A DNA stretch of 64,000 nt from Nautilus pompilius (Eukaryota > Mollusca > Cephalopoda > Nautilida > Nautilidae): positions 1,547,001 to 1,611,000 of the forward strand of contig JACATO010002131.1 in assembly GCA_018389105.1 (NCBI GenBank), read 5' to 3'. The notes beneath the pieces were generated by a model. It worked only from the letters and a program-made list of their open reading frames with translations, was not told the origin of the DNA and did no database searches. Of this stretch, positions 12,660-25,207 are shown in pieces (the first letter of the stretch is position 1; every line of letters begins with the position of its first letter). Both the position numbers and the translations under genes were made by a program.

Positions 12660-14770
12660 TAAGACAGAACTTCAATGAAGCTGAGGAATAGCTACATATT
12701 TGTCACTAAATGGCAATAAGACATATTTCAGCAACAAGTCTGAAATTGGGCAAACATAGCCTATTAGAAAGACAGTGCAACTGCTGAACACCCAGGCACA
12801 CAAGATCAAGTGGTTTCTTATAAGAAGGATCATTTTCGTTGAAGTGATCATATACCACAAATGTTTTGTGGTGACATGCAGAAAGTCATTGAAGCTTCTT
12901 TCACATTCTACTGTTGATACCGGAATTGTATTTACAGCCATTAGCAGCTGCTGAAAATCTGCAGAAACTACCCCTTCCCTTTAGATTCCTTGAATTCTCT
13001 GAAGGCTTTGATACAAAGCCAACCATTTAAACCAAATTGTTCTGCTATTTCTTCTACATCATTATCCCCAAAGGTAAAAAGTGAATCTTCTGGAATATTG
13101 TTAATATCTAAGTATTTCAACTGGTTAATTAACTTCTTACATTTATCATTGGAAACTGTTGTAGATTTGAGCAGCTTGGATTTCATATTATTGACCAAAC
13201 TCCTCAAAAACTGTTGTCTATGTATAGTAGGTACTTTGCCAGCTCTCAAATTTATTCCATTAAATATTATCTGACTTGTATAAAATTTTCCTGGCTTCTC
13301 TATTTGACATTCAAGAGCCTTGATAGTTTGTTTAATTTCCTTATGTGCTTTACTAAGTGTACAATTTCGGTTCTGCAGTTCAAGTGACAGTTTGGACAAT
13401 TCTAGCAAACTGTCCAACAATAAGCCCACATTATTTATGAAAGTTGACGATTCTGATAGCTTTCTTCAGCTCCTCCGTACTTTGCTCTCTCTGCACTAGA
13501 TCTTGAAGCATCATAGCTTGCTTTTCCAAAATGCTCCCAAATAGCTTTATAAGATTTCCACATTGCCTTTACAGTTAGGTAAGACTAAGCAACCCCTCAC
13601 ACTGAAAACACGACCAATTTTCAACAGTTGACAGTGAAGAGCCTCACCGCATGCAACTAATTCATTCATCCTGATTCTTGGGAGACCTATGATATAAGGA
13701 ATACAATTTATCACAAAATATCTGAAAATGATTCAAACCTGAAACTTCATTTATAGCATCACCTACACTGAGTTCAAGCCTGTAACTGGCACAATGCCAA
13801 ACAGTTGCATTAGTGAAATCAAGAAATGGTTGTGCAACCCCTGAATGTCGTTCTAACATTACTGAGGTGCCATCAGTTTACAAGTGATATCACATTTTCT
13901 TTTAGGTACTGTATTGAAAAACCACCACTTTGTAAGCAACTTAGAAGCCCATCACATATAGATTTTGCATTGCACCAAGTTTCATGTTCTAAGTTAAAAT
14001 AGAATGATATAGGTTGGGGACATTCACCTACTGCTACTCTCAAGCAGACTACTAGAACAGCTTTGCCATTAATAGTAGTAGATTTTATCAATCATAATAG
14101 ACATTATAGATTGTTTTGAAATTATATTTTTCACCACTGTCTTTTGCATCTGGTTCCCTATGTGGTGAGAAATATCTGCACATGACTTACAAGAGTGTAG
14201 AATGTACCCTAAGTCGATGCCATTTCTTTCTTGCAGTTCAGTATCAGAAGACATCTGTGTATGGCCTACCTTTGTGTACAATATTATATACAGTTCTAAA
14301 AACTCTACTTGTTCTTGCTTCATCCTTTTTCAATGACATATACACTGCATTTTCAATTGCTTTTTTTTTTTAAAGCTGTTTCATTGATTTTTTGGCATCT
14401 GATAGGAGCTTCACTATTTTTGTGCTTAAAAATCTTTTTTCTTAAACTCGATGACTGTTTTGCTTTGTCATCACTCCTACTACATTAACACTGCACCACT
14501 CATTAGACGAATTCCTTTTGTTCGTTCAAGTCCAAGATGACCACACTTTCTGCATACGCTACATCCTAGTTTTCTGTTTTTAACAATTAGCCAGGGATAT
14601 TCTTTCTTTTTTGTTTAAGTACATTTCTTGTATCCAACAGTCTGGAAGATCATGTTTTTTAATACTTTTTGAAATGTTTTCACATGCAGCATCAGTTACA
14701 TTATCATTTATTTCTTCATCGATCTGAAGATGCTGTCTTTTAAAGTATTTCATTATGCTCATTTTCACAG
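12660..14770 (-). pseudogene. KIAA1586-like hAT transposase remnant (copy 1)
   Basis: Fragments in order on the minus strand: 14768 (MKMSIMKYFKRQHLQIDEE, then KKHDLPDCW), 14323-14069 (TELQERNGIDLGYILHSCKS), 14091-13873, 13859-13662 (VWHCASYRLELSVGDAINEV, matching the family's WHC..HRLEL), 13429-12968 and 12941-12672 (STVECERSFNDF, the hAT C-terminal dimerisation motif). The order and motifs match the hAT family that gave rise to vertebrate KIAA1586. Several stops and frameshifts separate the pieces. I did not find its terminal repeats. Confidence 0.85.
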
Positions 14771-15216
14771 GGGTACACCAATCTGAAATCTATAGATATT
14801 TGATAGTGATATATAATAAAATATTTCCACTTGCACTATTGCTTTGCTAAATCAATCCACCCACAATAAAATATTCACCACTCACGATTTAGGCTGGAAA
14901 AAACTATTGGTACTACTTATTTAGTTTTCTCCCCATCCATTCTAATTTAACTGAAACACTTAATCTGAAAACGCAGTTTCTTATTGGGGGCAGATAATAG
15001 AAAAGGTATTGAATTATCTATTACCTACCCTAATTCAGGCCTCTCATAACAATTTATAATTCAAGAAGATCATGTAAAAACAAGTCTAAATACTAGCTAC
15101 AGTGAGTCGAATTTACAATGGATAAAGGCATCTCACAGCAAAAACTACACTATAGCCACACTGTACAAGCTTCTGCAGTGTGTACACGGTGTTGTCCTCA
15201 CACTGGAAGACAAATA
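14771..15216. other. Unassigned sequence between two transposons
   Basis: AT-rich, with no open frame of interest and no recognised repeat end. Confidence 0.4.
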
Positions 15217-15820
15217 CAGGTGCATCTCAAAAAATTAGAATATCGTGGAAGAGTTCATTTTTTCCTTAATTTAATTCAAACAGTGAAACTTTCATATATT
15301 CTAGATTCGTTACATACACAGCGAAATATTTCAAGCCTTTTTTTATTTTTATTTTGATGATTACGGTTTACAGCTCATGAAAATAAAAAATCCACTATCT
15401 CATAATATTAGAATATTTCATAAGATCAATAAAAAAAAAAAGAATTTATAATATATAAATGTCGAACTTCTGAAAAACATGTTCATTTATGCACTCAGTG
15501 CTTGGTCGGGGCTCCTTTTGCACGAATCGCTGCACCAATGCGACGTGACATGGAGGCGATCAGCCTGTGACACTGCTGAGGTGTTATGGAAGCCCAGGTT
15601 GCTTTGCTAGCGGCCTTCAGCTCATCTGTATTTTTGGGTCTGGTGTGTGTCTTCCTCTTGACAATACCCAATAGATTCTCTATGGGGTTCAGATCAGGCG
15701 AGCTGGCTAGCCATTCAAGCACATTAATACCATGGTCAGCAAATCAGTTACTAGTAGTTTTGGCACTGGGCAGGTGCCAAGTCCTGCTGGAAAAGGAAAT
15801 CAGCATCTCCATAGTTTTAT
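15217..15820 (-). mobile_element. Tc1-like transposon fragment, one end only
   Basis: Starts right after a TA (15215-15216) with CAGGTGCATCTCAAAAAATT, the terminal repeat of a Tc1 family known from fishes and lampreys. The element runs inward through the 3' part of the transposase gene and stops at about 15820 without a second end, so it is truncated. Confidence 0.85.
15495..15722 (-). pseudogene. Tc1 transposase C-terminus
   Basis: The fragment carries SPDLNPIENLLGIVKRK, the third-carboxylate region of Tc1-type DDE transposases, then KATWASITPQQCHRLIASM and the typical end KGAPTKH. The usual Trp after IENL is Leu here. The N-terminal two thirds are missing. The residue match to intact family members is high, so this copy is fairly young. 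Confidence 0.9.
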
Positions 15821-16841
15821 TACCTTAATTATAGCATTTTAATAAAATGCGACTTTTTTCCTGTCCACCATATGACAGATTCTGACAGTATCCTCCCTTG
15901 CTGACGCTTATGTAGTAGCAAGTGTCATGCTTTGGTGGGATTATGTGAGGTCATGGTTCATGTGGCAGACCCCGAGCGAGTAATTACTTCTTTAATATTT
16001 TGTGCTAGTTTTCTGCATTGTCCGCAACTGAATACATGTAGGCTAATATTATTAAATTTTGTACATTGAATATCTAACATATCAAATTACAGTACTCTAT
16101 ACAGAATACTTGTAAAATTAAATGAATTTACAATAACAGTGAATCAAAAAATAGCAAGTGGCAACTTCACTTCCAGTATGCTGAGTGTGGGACATCAAGG
16201 CCAGACCCAGTAAAACCAGGTTACCTAGGCTGACTTGAGTCATTTCATCCTTCACAAAGCCTCCCCACCTAGCCAGAGTTGTCAGTTCACCATTTTCACT
16301 GCCAATTTCCTCAAATATGGTTATTAAAAAAGATTTGTCCGGCCATGAAAAAAATGTTTAAATGTTTAGCCACTGGTTATAAGTGTTTTGGATTACTTTG
16401 TGATCCCCACAAATTATATACCTGAGTAATAGGGCTTGCCAATTTGGAGGGTGAAAACAAATTTTTGAAAATTTCTTCAGTAATGGGTTTTAAAAATATG
16501 TTTTTGGGTGTGAAGAATTAAAATCTGTTATTATTTTTGTGATTGCATGACATTAGGTTGGTAAATCTACCTTTGAGAAAGAAAAAAAAATTGCTCTTGG
16601 AAAACAACATTTATTAATTTTAGCTTCTCAAAAACTCAGGTAATGTTATAAAGAATCTAATTTCTCTGCATAAAAACATATCCTTGTAATCATGAAACAA
16701 CATTAGAAAATAATGACATCAGTTAAAAAAAATAATTAAACTAGTTTCATCACATCTTGCTTTGATTTGTTCTTGGACATCAGCCACCTATTTGCTTCTT
16801 GGTCTCTGATAATGCCCTCATGTTTTTCATAGGTATACACG
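15821..16841. other. AT-rich spacer
   Basis: No convincing coding potential. It contains short A and T runs and no recognised transposon end. Confidence 0.4.
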
Positions 16842-18584
16842 CAGTGGTGGGATTCAAATTTTTTAGGAACCAGTTCTCTTATACTTTACATCTCTAAATT
16901 TTTTGTCGATGGAATTGCTAAAGAAAAATATGCGGCTAATAATTTTATTTTTGATCATGCTCCAAATATTTCCATATTGAAAACTGATTATCATTATGTT
17001 TTATCACTTGCATGCTTGACTCTTTTGTCATCAGCAGTGTGATTTTTTTTCTCAACCACATTTGAAAAGAATGCGTACAGTCCCACGAATTTAATGGAAG
17101 GCCAATCAAATTAATCACTAAAAGATTTGCCACATTTTTAACTTCAAGACGATTTCTTTTATCGGAATATATGCTGTCCATTATTGAAAATCCTCTTTCT
17201 GCCCCTGCAGAACTCGGAGCAATCGTATTAATGATTTTTTTAGCCTTTAGTACTGTTGTTGGAATCTTATGATTATGATAATTTCAGGTAACATTTTCTA
17301 CATAATCTGTGTTAATGATTTCCATGATTTCATGGTGAAATTGCTTATAGAATTCGGGTAACTTTTCTTCAGCTGCTTTCCAGAGGACGACGACTTCGTC
17401 AGTATTCCAGGATTCTGGGTTAACAATGTTTACCAATTCATGAATTCTTTTGCTAGTTTCTCGAGCATTATTGCTTGGTTTTATGTTATCACAGTCCATC
17501 AACCTTAGTTTCATATTTTTTATCACTGCATCCAATAGTCCTTGGCGAGGAAGGCTTACATATCTCTTATTTTCAACAAACTCAATATGACGAAATGCTT
17601 CAGAAAAAATACTTTCATAAGTTTCTCTACTCTTTTTCACTATTTCAAATGCCTTGATTGACCTTTTTATTCATTTTTCAGCTCGTAACAAATTCAAATT
17701 TCTCGCTTGAAGAGAATTTGAAAGTAAGGACATTTCTTTTAGTACATCCATCATTAAGGCCAAATCTTCGAGAAAAGGTTTGTTTTAAAGATGGTTAGCC
17801 ATTCCTGAAAATTTTTCCTTAGTAGAGAAAAGTTCAAACAATGTTGGATAAGCACGCCAGAATGCAATTGTTGATCTAAGGCTGCAAGCAGCCCATCTTG
17901 GTCCTAAAACTCTACCAATCTTTAGGATTTCTAATCAAAGTTGTTCTGAAATTCTAAAAAGTTCCATTTGTTTCTTATTTGATTGGTGAAAGACCCTATA
18001 GATTTCATCAATAAATACTTTAAAGTGATTAATTGGTTTTATATCTTTGATAGAATCGTCCAAAACGAGTTGTAGACAGTGACTCAAGCAGTGCCAAATT
18101 ATAATCTCAGGAAAATCATTTTTAATTTTAGCACTGACTCCTGCAATCATGCCAAGCATTACACTCGCTCCATGGGAACAAAATGCAATCAGATTATTTT
18201 TCAAATATTCATCATTAAATCCTGCAGAATTTAGACTTTGCAGTAAAAAAGTGTATATTGTTTCAGTATCTTGCCCTTCCAACTCAACCAAATCAAGAAA
18301 AATTGTTGATGAAAAATCACTATCTTCAACTTTTACAAAAATGATCCTAACTGGTTTACTAGATATTGTTGAAGCTTCATCAATGATAACGCTGAGTTTT
18401 AAGTTCTGTGAATTATTTTGGTAAATATTTCATTTTTAATCTTCTGCGCAATATGATCAACTATTTTAACAGCAGTTTTCTGAGAATGGAGTCCCACTCG
18501 CATACCTAACCCATTTTTTACTTGCAGTTCAGTTTCATCTTCAATGTCAGAGAATGACCTGTTTCATTTTGCAATACCGTAGAC
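16842..18584 (-). pseudogene. KIAA1586-like hAT transposase remnant (copy 2)
   Basis: The left edge, CAGTGGTGGGATTCAAATTT, looks like a hAT terminal repeat. The coding pieces on the minus strand include LQVKNGLGMRVGLHSQKTA (about 18500), 18291-17935 with NNLIAFCSHGASVMLG and IIIWHCLSHCLQLVLDDSI (core Asp replaced by His; C..H motif kept), 17640-17284, and the C-terminal segment 17181-16945. The family is the same as the copy at 12.7-14.8 kb, but the two differ clearly. The N-terminal end is cut off at 18585 by the next hAT. Confidence 0.85.
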
Positions 18585-20943
18585 CAGTGGTTCTCAACCT
18601 TTTTTGCCTTAGACCCCACTTTTATTTTCGAAAAAACATATGCCCCACCATTAGCAGAAAAAGATTACAATTTCAAAAGTTTTAATTAAATGATGTTATT
18701 TTACTCGCAATTGTATCTCACTGCATTTAAGATGTTGAATGAACCGGAAGACATTTCATATTCAGCTACTATTTCAATATGCCAACTATCTCAAATGCAT
18801 TCAACGATTGTTGTCACTTCAGTGGGAACCTTGCCCTTGATGCTGGCTGCAGATTTTTTTGATTCGGTCGGGGGGGGGGCTAATTTTGTAAATTTCAACC
18901 TTAAATCTCCACATTCTGTAATTTCTAGTCAATTTCTCTTAGCTAGTACTAAAACACTTGGATGCTTACTACCACCCACCTCCCCCCCAAATTCTATCCT
19001 TATATAATAAAGGTAGCGGTTGTAATTGAATTTAAAATGAATGTAAACAATTTTATTATTTTGCTTATAATGGTACATTTTTATTAATGTGAATAAAAAA
19101 GGAATAATTATGATAGCACACATCGTTTATTAATGTGATCCCTGTGGCTGATGACCAGCAGCAAGTTTTGCAATATTTGGTTCCAAATTTGATAAAAGAA
19201 GTAAATCCCCACGCTGCACTACTTCCATTCTGTTTCTATTCTTGGTCAAAATTTGATTTACTGCACTAAAACCTTTTTTCACCAGGTAGGAGGATGGAAA
19301 AGTGATAAAAAAAAAATAGCTTGGCTTCATTCCACAATGTAGGATACTTCAGACTACATTGCAACCACATTTCACACAAGCCACAAGCTTTGATTTTCAG
19401 AAATCATCTTTACTACTACTACATTTTGTAAATCAATGATGGTCTCCTGTAAATCAATTTTTTCTTCTATTTTGCACACAAATGGGTTTTTTACCCAGTC
19501 AGGAATCCTCAGTTTAATCAAGTCATTAGATCTTGTCTCAAAATCTTCCTTCGATTGTTGTAAATGTGCACAGTAGGTCCTCAGATTATCATCTGTAAAT
19601 AATTGTGAAAGGCTTTTCATTGATGGAAACTGGTGGAACTCCCTTCTGCCAAGGTTTTGCTTGTACAATTCGGGTTTACTTATAAAGCTGTTGACTGCAT
19701 TTTTTGCATGTATTAGATTAGAATTGTTTCCTTGCATTTGCAAATTCAGGCTGTTCATCTTGTCATAAATATCGGCTAAATAAGTCACATCTCCACGAAT
19801 AAAGTCAATGTCTTTTGCTAGTTGGTCGTCATGATTTATAAGTAAAAATTCAACAATAGTGTCGTAAAGCTGGAAGAAGCGTTTCAAACAAGATCCTTTT
19901 GACAGCCATCGAACTTCAGTGTGGAGAAGTAGTGTTTCAAAATTTTCATTATTCTCTTCTCATAATTGACGGAACAGCCTAGTGTTTAAGACCTGAGCTT
20001 TGATTTTGTTAACAGCAAATATTACTAAGGTCAGGCTTGGAGACAGCTGCTCACTAAGCTTTTTAGCAACAAGGTGTTGCCGATGAATTACACAGTGAAT
20101 TGCGGATAGATCAGGCACTTCCTTTTTTATATATGACACCAGACCAACTTGGCGACCTGTCATAGATGGTGCACCATCAGTTGCACACGATACCATATTG
20201 CTGAAGGGAATATTTTTATCTTCAGGGCAACTTTTTAAAACTTCAAAAATTGTTTCTCCCTTTGTATCCGTTTTCAACGATTTACAGAAAAGAATTTCTT
20301 CATAGATTTTCCTTTCTTTAACAAAACACACACAAGTCATCAATAAATCTTCGTTGCCTTGTACAGTTGATTCGTCAAACTGTATGCTAAATTCAGTCCT
20401 CCTAAGTTCCAAGCACAACTGATTTTCAATATCCTCACCCATTTCATCAATCTGGCGAGAGAGAGTATTATTACTGAGAGGAACTGATTTTAAGATATCT
20501 GTATCTACTTTAAGGGCCGTGGTAAGAATTTCAGAAACTAAGGGTATTATTAGAATCTCTCCAATTGTGTGTGGTTTTCCACATTTAGCTATTAGTTGTG
20601 ATATCTTGTATGAAGCAATGAGGCAATTGTCAAGTTTTGGATTAGATTTTTTAAATATATCTAGAGCAGGGCGTCTATCAAATGTCTCCTCCATCTTTTG
20701 TAACTGTAATATATCATATGAACCTTTTTCCAGGTGCTCTTTTAGACACGCTGGTTTCATAGCTTCATTTGATAAAATATTTTCACAAAAAAGACACAGG
20801 TCGCTGATGATCTGAAGGTAGAGGGATAAATCCATACTGCAGGTAGTTTACATTATATTGGCAAACTTTGGTTTTAATTTCTGTTTTTTTGTTCGATTGG
20901 TAGAACTACTTGAACGATCTTCTTCATTTTCCCGCTTGCTCAT
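18585..20943 (-). mobile_element. SCAND3/ZBED5-type hAT element (copy 1)
   Basis: The 3' end of the element is CAGTGGTTCTCAACCTTTTT at 18585, the hAT-type terminal sequence widely seen in this group. The transposase fills 19130-20943 in the minus direction. The 5' terminal repeat was not located to the right; AT-rich DNA follows to about 21400. Confidence 0.75.
19130..20943 (-). pseudogene. SCAND3/ZBED5-like hAT transposase
   Basis: Starts MSKRENEEDRSSSSTNRTKK at 20943; a stop follows about 30 codons later. The long frame 20835-19960 (291 aa) holds half of a BED finger (CLFCENILSNEAMKPACLKE), then GKPHTIGE, PLSNNTLSRQIDEM, FSIQFDESTVQGNEDLLM (first catalytic Asp), SCATDGAPSMTGRQVGLVSY (second) and AIHCVIHRQHLVAKKL (C..H). 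The next frame, 19887-19372, carries the insertion-domain region TYLADIYDKMNSLNLQMQGN. The last, 19330-19130, has FPSSYLVKKGFSAVNQILTK and ends NLEPNIAK...SH plus stop, the complete C-terminus. Only about three breaks separate it from an intact gene. It acts in its own transposition and is not obviously domesticated. Confidence 0.92.
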
Positions 20944-21590
20944 AATGGTAAGAAATATCTAAGATTTAAAAGCAAAAGTTTTTCGGGTCAACAATATCAC
21001 GAAAAAAAAAAACATAATTACTAATACTTATATTTAAACTTTTGATCAAATAAGTAAATACGTAGTTTTAACTATTTTTACAAAAAAATGAATAAATACA
21101 TAGTTTAAAATAATTTCTATGCCAAAAGAATGACAAAAAAAACAATGGTGGGGGATATTTATGCGTATGCTCTTCCCTAGCAAAAATCACTAACAGTTAA
21201 AATTATCGAAAACACGCGAAGGTCCTCTGCCGAAAAAAAACCTCTCTTTTTTGCGTTTCAGCCAAAACAAGAAAATAATTGAGATCCAGATTTTTCTATT
21301 TTAATTACATTTTTTTTAAAATATGATGTCAAAGATTTTTTTTAAAAGAACAAACAAAAAGTTACTTAGAGTTAAAAACTACTCGAGCAAGTTTTGATCG
21401 GTGAGAGCGAACATTGATTTAAGTAGGTTTAAAATCACAATATTTTCTTCGAAAGTCTGACTGCAGTGCTAAGGTCTTCGAAAATATTCTGGGAATAAAC
21501 TTGGATTTAAATACTTTATTTACCCTGTTTGTGGTGGTGATTGTATTTTGATAACATAATACATTCCTGTTTGTCCACAATTCACACACT
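20944..21590. other. AT-rich spacer
   Basis: A-rich DNA with poly-A runs. The short minus-strand frame at 21419-21604 shows no family match. It lies between two hAT remnants. Confidence 0.4.
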
Positions 21591-21596
21591 TCAGTG

Positions 21597-22862
21597 ATTG
21601 CCACGAGTTTGTAACTCCGCTACAAGTTGTTTGATGTTAGGTTCTATCTTAGTAACTGCAAGCCTTAAATTATTATGTAAAATTAGTCTGTTCCTGCACT
21701 TCGTTTTTATCTGAAGAACAGAATTGAATGTGGATTCAGCTAGGTAGTTGGTCGCAAATGGTTAAATGGCTTTCTCCATTGCAGTTTGTCTTAGATTTGG
21801 TGCAACTGATTGTCCCTTGTTTATCCAGAATTTTACATAGCCATGCTTTTCAAAATACCTTTTTTTTGTTGATAGAAATTTCAATAAGTCCTTCCTCTTC
21901 TCTAACATCCTCTAATTTTGCACTGAAAGGATCTAATACAAAACTGTATTCGTTGGCATCAGCAATGTCATCGAATCGTTCAATCATTTTGTTTCGTAGT
22001 GCATTCAAATGTGTCAGAATGACTTGCTTCAGCTTTGTAGAAATCGGAGAGCCCTTACAACATTCTGAGAGTTCTTGGAACATACCGAAATCACCTCTTT
22101 TTATCTTTTCATGCCATAGAGAGTTTTGGGGTGAAAGCGTCAACTGCCTGTTTGCAAGTAATAGTGACAGCCTCTCCATGCAACCTTAAGTTTAAATTGT
22201 TGTAATGATTGAATACATTGATGAGGTATGCTAATCCTGTTTGAAAATTGACATCTGCGAATATCTCAGCGTGCTCATTTTTGATGTTATTGAGCATTTC
22301 AGTGGCACTTTGACGCAGTTCATACAATCGTCCAAGAGTTCTGCCTCTCAACAGCCATTGCACTTCTGTATGTAGCAAAAGCATTATGTGCTCCTCATTG
22401 TTTTCTTCGCAAAGTTTCTGAAAAACTCGATTTGAGCGCCTTTGACTTAATTTGGTTGATCTTTACACTGGTCTGAAGTACATCATGTAGTTCAGATGAT
22501 AGCTTCTGGGCAGCTAGGGCCTGTCTATGTAGGACACAATGAATGATCTTACAATGTGGTGTGTCACGTTTTAATCTTGCATTAAATCCATGGTTTTTCC
22601 CCATCATTGAAGCAGCCCCATCTGAACAACATGCTACCAAGTTTTTGTATAACAGACCCTTCATCCTGAAATATTCGTCAACCTTACTGAAGATATCTTC
22701 ACCCTTCGTTGTGGTCTCCAAGTTGCATGAAAATAGGAGATCTTGTTTCACTTCCCCATCAGCGATGTATCGCACACACAATAGGCCATCAGCCATAGCT
22801 GATAATGTGCCTAGTAAAATGAGTTCTGTTCCACCTATCAGGGGATTATTTGATTTTTGCAT
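21597..22862 (-). pseudogene. SCAND3/ZBED5-like hAT transposase (copy 2, 5'-truncated)
   Basis: The minus-strand pieces are 22862-22395 (LFSCNLETTTKGEDIFSKVD, ACCSDGAASMMGKNHGFNAR with the second catalytic Asp, IIHCVLHRQALAAQKLSSEL), 22384-22109 (LLLHTEVQWLLRGRTLGRLY, NVFNHYNNLNLRLHGEAVTI), 22179-21850, and a C-terminal segment near 21770-21597 containing ATNYLAESTFNSVLQIKTKC and ending RGNH plus stop. The BED finger and first catalytic region are absent; homology stops abruptly at 22862. It is a different subfamily from the copy at 19-21 kb. Confidence 0.88.
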
Positions 22863-23395
22863 ATTCTGAAAATTGGTAACCTAAGTTATCTTGTACTAAA
22901 AGTTCTCCACTTGAAACCCTGCTGTTTTTTGTCCAGAGCAATGCTAACATACCTATATGAAACCAAAATGGGAATTTTCGGTTCTTTTGAAAGTTCAGAC
23001 CCTTGTATCTGCTGATTCCAAGATCATTAAACATTAAAACTTAGACATCAGTGTTGTATAAACATTTATTGCCATTTGAAATCTGACCATCAACCAGTCA
23101 CGTGACAGGTCAAACTGAAAAATGGTACTTGGTTCAGTAATGACAGAAAATACATATATGTTGATAACAAAGTGTTCATGTTAGCTACAGCATAAATTTT
23201 CTGTTTGAAGCCAAATCACAGATGCAAATAACTGAGAATGTACTTCAGAACTCAGATTTCTCCTCATCGCCATCATCTGACTTCTGCAGTACCTCAGTGA
23301 TGTTCACACAGTTCAGACATTTACACATACCAGTGCAAGAAACATTTGCCTTCCTGCATGAGCAGTTCAAGCTTTTGCATTCTGATACCTTACAG

Positions 23396-24149
23396 CAGGG
23401 GTCGGCAATTTCTTGGACACCGGGGGCCAGATTATGGGCCCAAGATCACTCACGGGCCGGAGTAAAAACAAGGACACTTATAAATGCACAAACATATTTA
23501 TTGTTTTACTACTGCATATCAGCCTTAACACAATGAGAAACATGATGGCGCTTTTGCTGTGAACACAGAGATGAAATATCCGGTGAAATGCTACAAGATT
23601 TCAAAGCAAGGATATCATTGAGGTGACTATCAGTCAACTGTGCACGAAGGAGGTTCTTGGCGAGCTTCATTTGAGAAAATAATTGTTCACAGCTATAAGT
23701 CGACCCAAACATCGACATGATGACACGATTCCAGAAAAGTGACCACTGGGAAGCATAACAGCCCTGAAGAAAGCGGCGGGAGGCAATGAAGAGAAGCGAG
23801 AACAAAGCTGGTCGTCACTCTGCAACTCAATAAGCTCCATTTTGAGATCAGTAGGGGCATTGTCCACAACAATGTCAAAGGGCAACGAAAAGAACTTCAT
23901 CTTGCCAGCTCGCCTGCAATAAATATGAAACACTTTCTTATTCACCTGCGCTGGCATCAATCTTGACGAAAATGAATGGTCGATATCGGTGAATTGCGCG
24001 CTCTTTACCGAGTTTTCTATAGCATTAGTGTGTTGGTTAACTATTTTTAGAAATGACGGATGACGACTTTTTAAAGAAAAGACTGCTCGCGGGCCGGATT
24101 CTTTGTTAATATGTGTAAAGGCTCGCAGGCCGCCAATTGACAACTCCTG
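23396..24149 (-). mobile_element. Short GTF2IRD2-type hAT inserted in the HAFTGCD gene
   Basis: A 754-bp element with ends CAGGGGTCGGCAA on the left and CAGGAGTTGTCAA (inverted) on the right. A perfect 8-bp target duplication, CCTTACAG, lies at 23388-23395 and 24150-24157. It keeps only the 3' part of a transposase gene, so it is an internally deleted, non-autonomous copy. Confidence 0.95.
23509..24110 (-). pseudogene. hAT transposase C-terminal remnant (GTF2IRD2 type)
   Basis: The frame at 24161-23667 carries the long-range motif FFSLPFDIVVDNAPTDLKME then LIELQSDDQLCSRFSSLPPA, typical of the region before the dimerisation domain. The overlapping frame 23805-23509 adds MFGSTYSCEQLFSQMKLAKN, RAQLTDSHLNDILALKS and the end of the gene. 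One frameshift joins them. The BED finger and catalytic core are missing. Confidence 0.88.
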
Positions 24150-25207
24150 CCTTACAGCCACAGTGAATAATTGCTAGGAGATTTTCTGGCGCTGGACTCA
24201 GTCATCCATTTAATGAAGAGCTGCCCATCAGCAATGTCCCACCCATGACCAGCAGGCGACGGGGCCCTGATTCACTGGCAAAGAGATCTTCCGTGAATGG
24301 TGGCCTGATAGTTGGCTCTCATGGCATGCATATGTAGTGCATCCTTTGTGGGTGGAAGGCTTTGATCCGATGTTGATGACACAATACATTTTGTATCTTG
24401 CATCATTGATATCATCCAGAGTAGATTGCCTGTACAAATGACAAACAAAAGATTCCAGCGAAGTCTATGTTAGTGACGTCATGGCATAGTTTTGCAAGGA
24501 ACATTTAAACTTGTATTTTCCAGCACAAGAGTCAATGCTTTCTTTTTCCCTTTTCCATAGAACCCGCTTGTTGAGTCACATCCTGTGAATGCATGTAAAC
24601 CAATCAAGGGTTTACACAGGTCAGGGCCATGGGAAGACACCATCTTTTGCAAATCCAAGATGCGTGATGTCTTGTTAATCTTTTTTCCAATCATAAAAAG
24701 AAGGCCACAGGACAATTGTGACCGCAGTGAAAAAGCAATGATGGCTACATCTGAGTCACAACTCACGATGACAACATCCTGGTGAGTTGTACCAGCATGC
24801 TTGGCATGGAGTAGGAGCCAGGTATCAGCCTCCTCATGATCACAGGATAAGTCAGTGACTTAAGTGAACAGTGTGGATCCATCATGGCAAGTAAGACTAT
24901 GGCAGTCTTGCCCATGAGTGATGAGATCAAGATCTCTGTCAAATATAGTTTGCAGTCTGATGTCCTACCACGCTGACAGGAGGAAAGATGAGCGACTCCT
25001 TGTTGTGACCACTTGACAGAAACTTTGCTTGCCCATTGTCAGGGGTGTCTTCTGCTCCTTACCATAAATTTGAATGTTTTGACACCCACCAATAGCCCTT
25101 CTGGTCCATTCCACATTTTAAACCTTTCCTTAGAGAGATTGCTGCCAGGTATGATCAATTGTGGACCTATCCGCTTTGTTCAATGATATAATTCCATGCT
25201 GGTCACT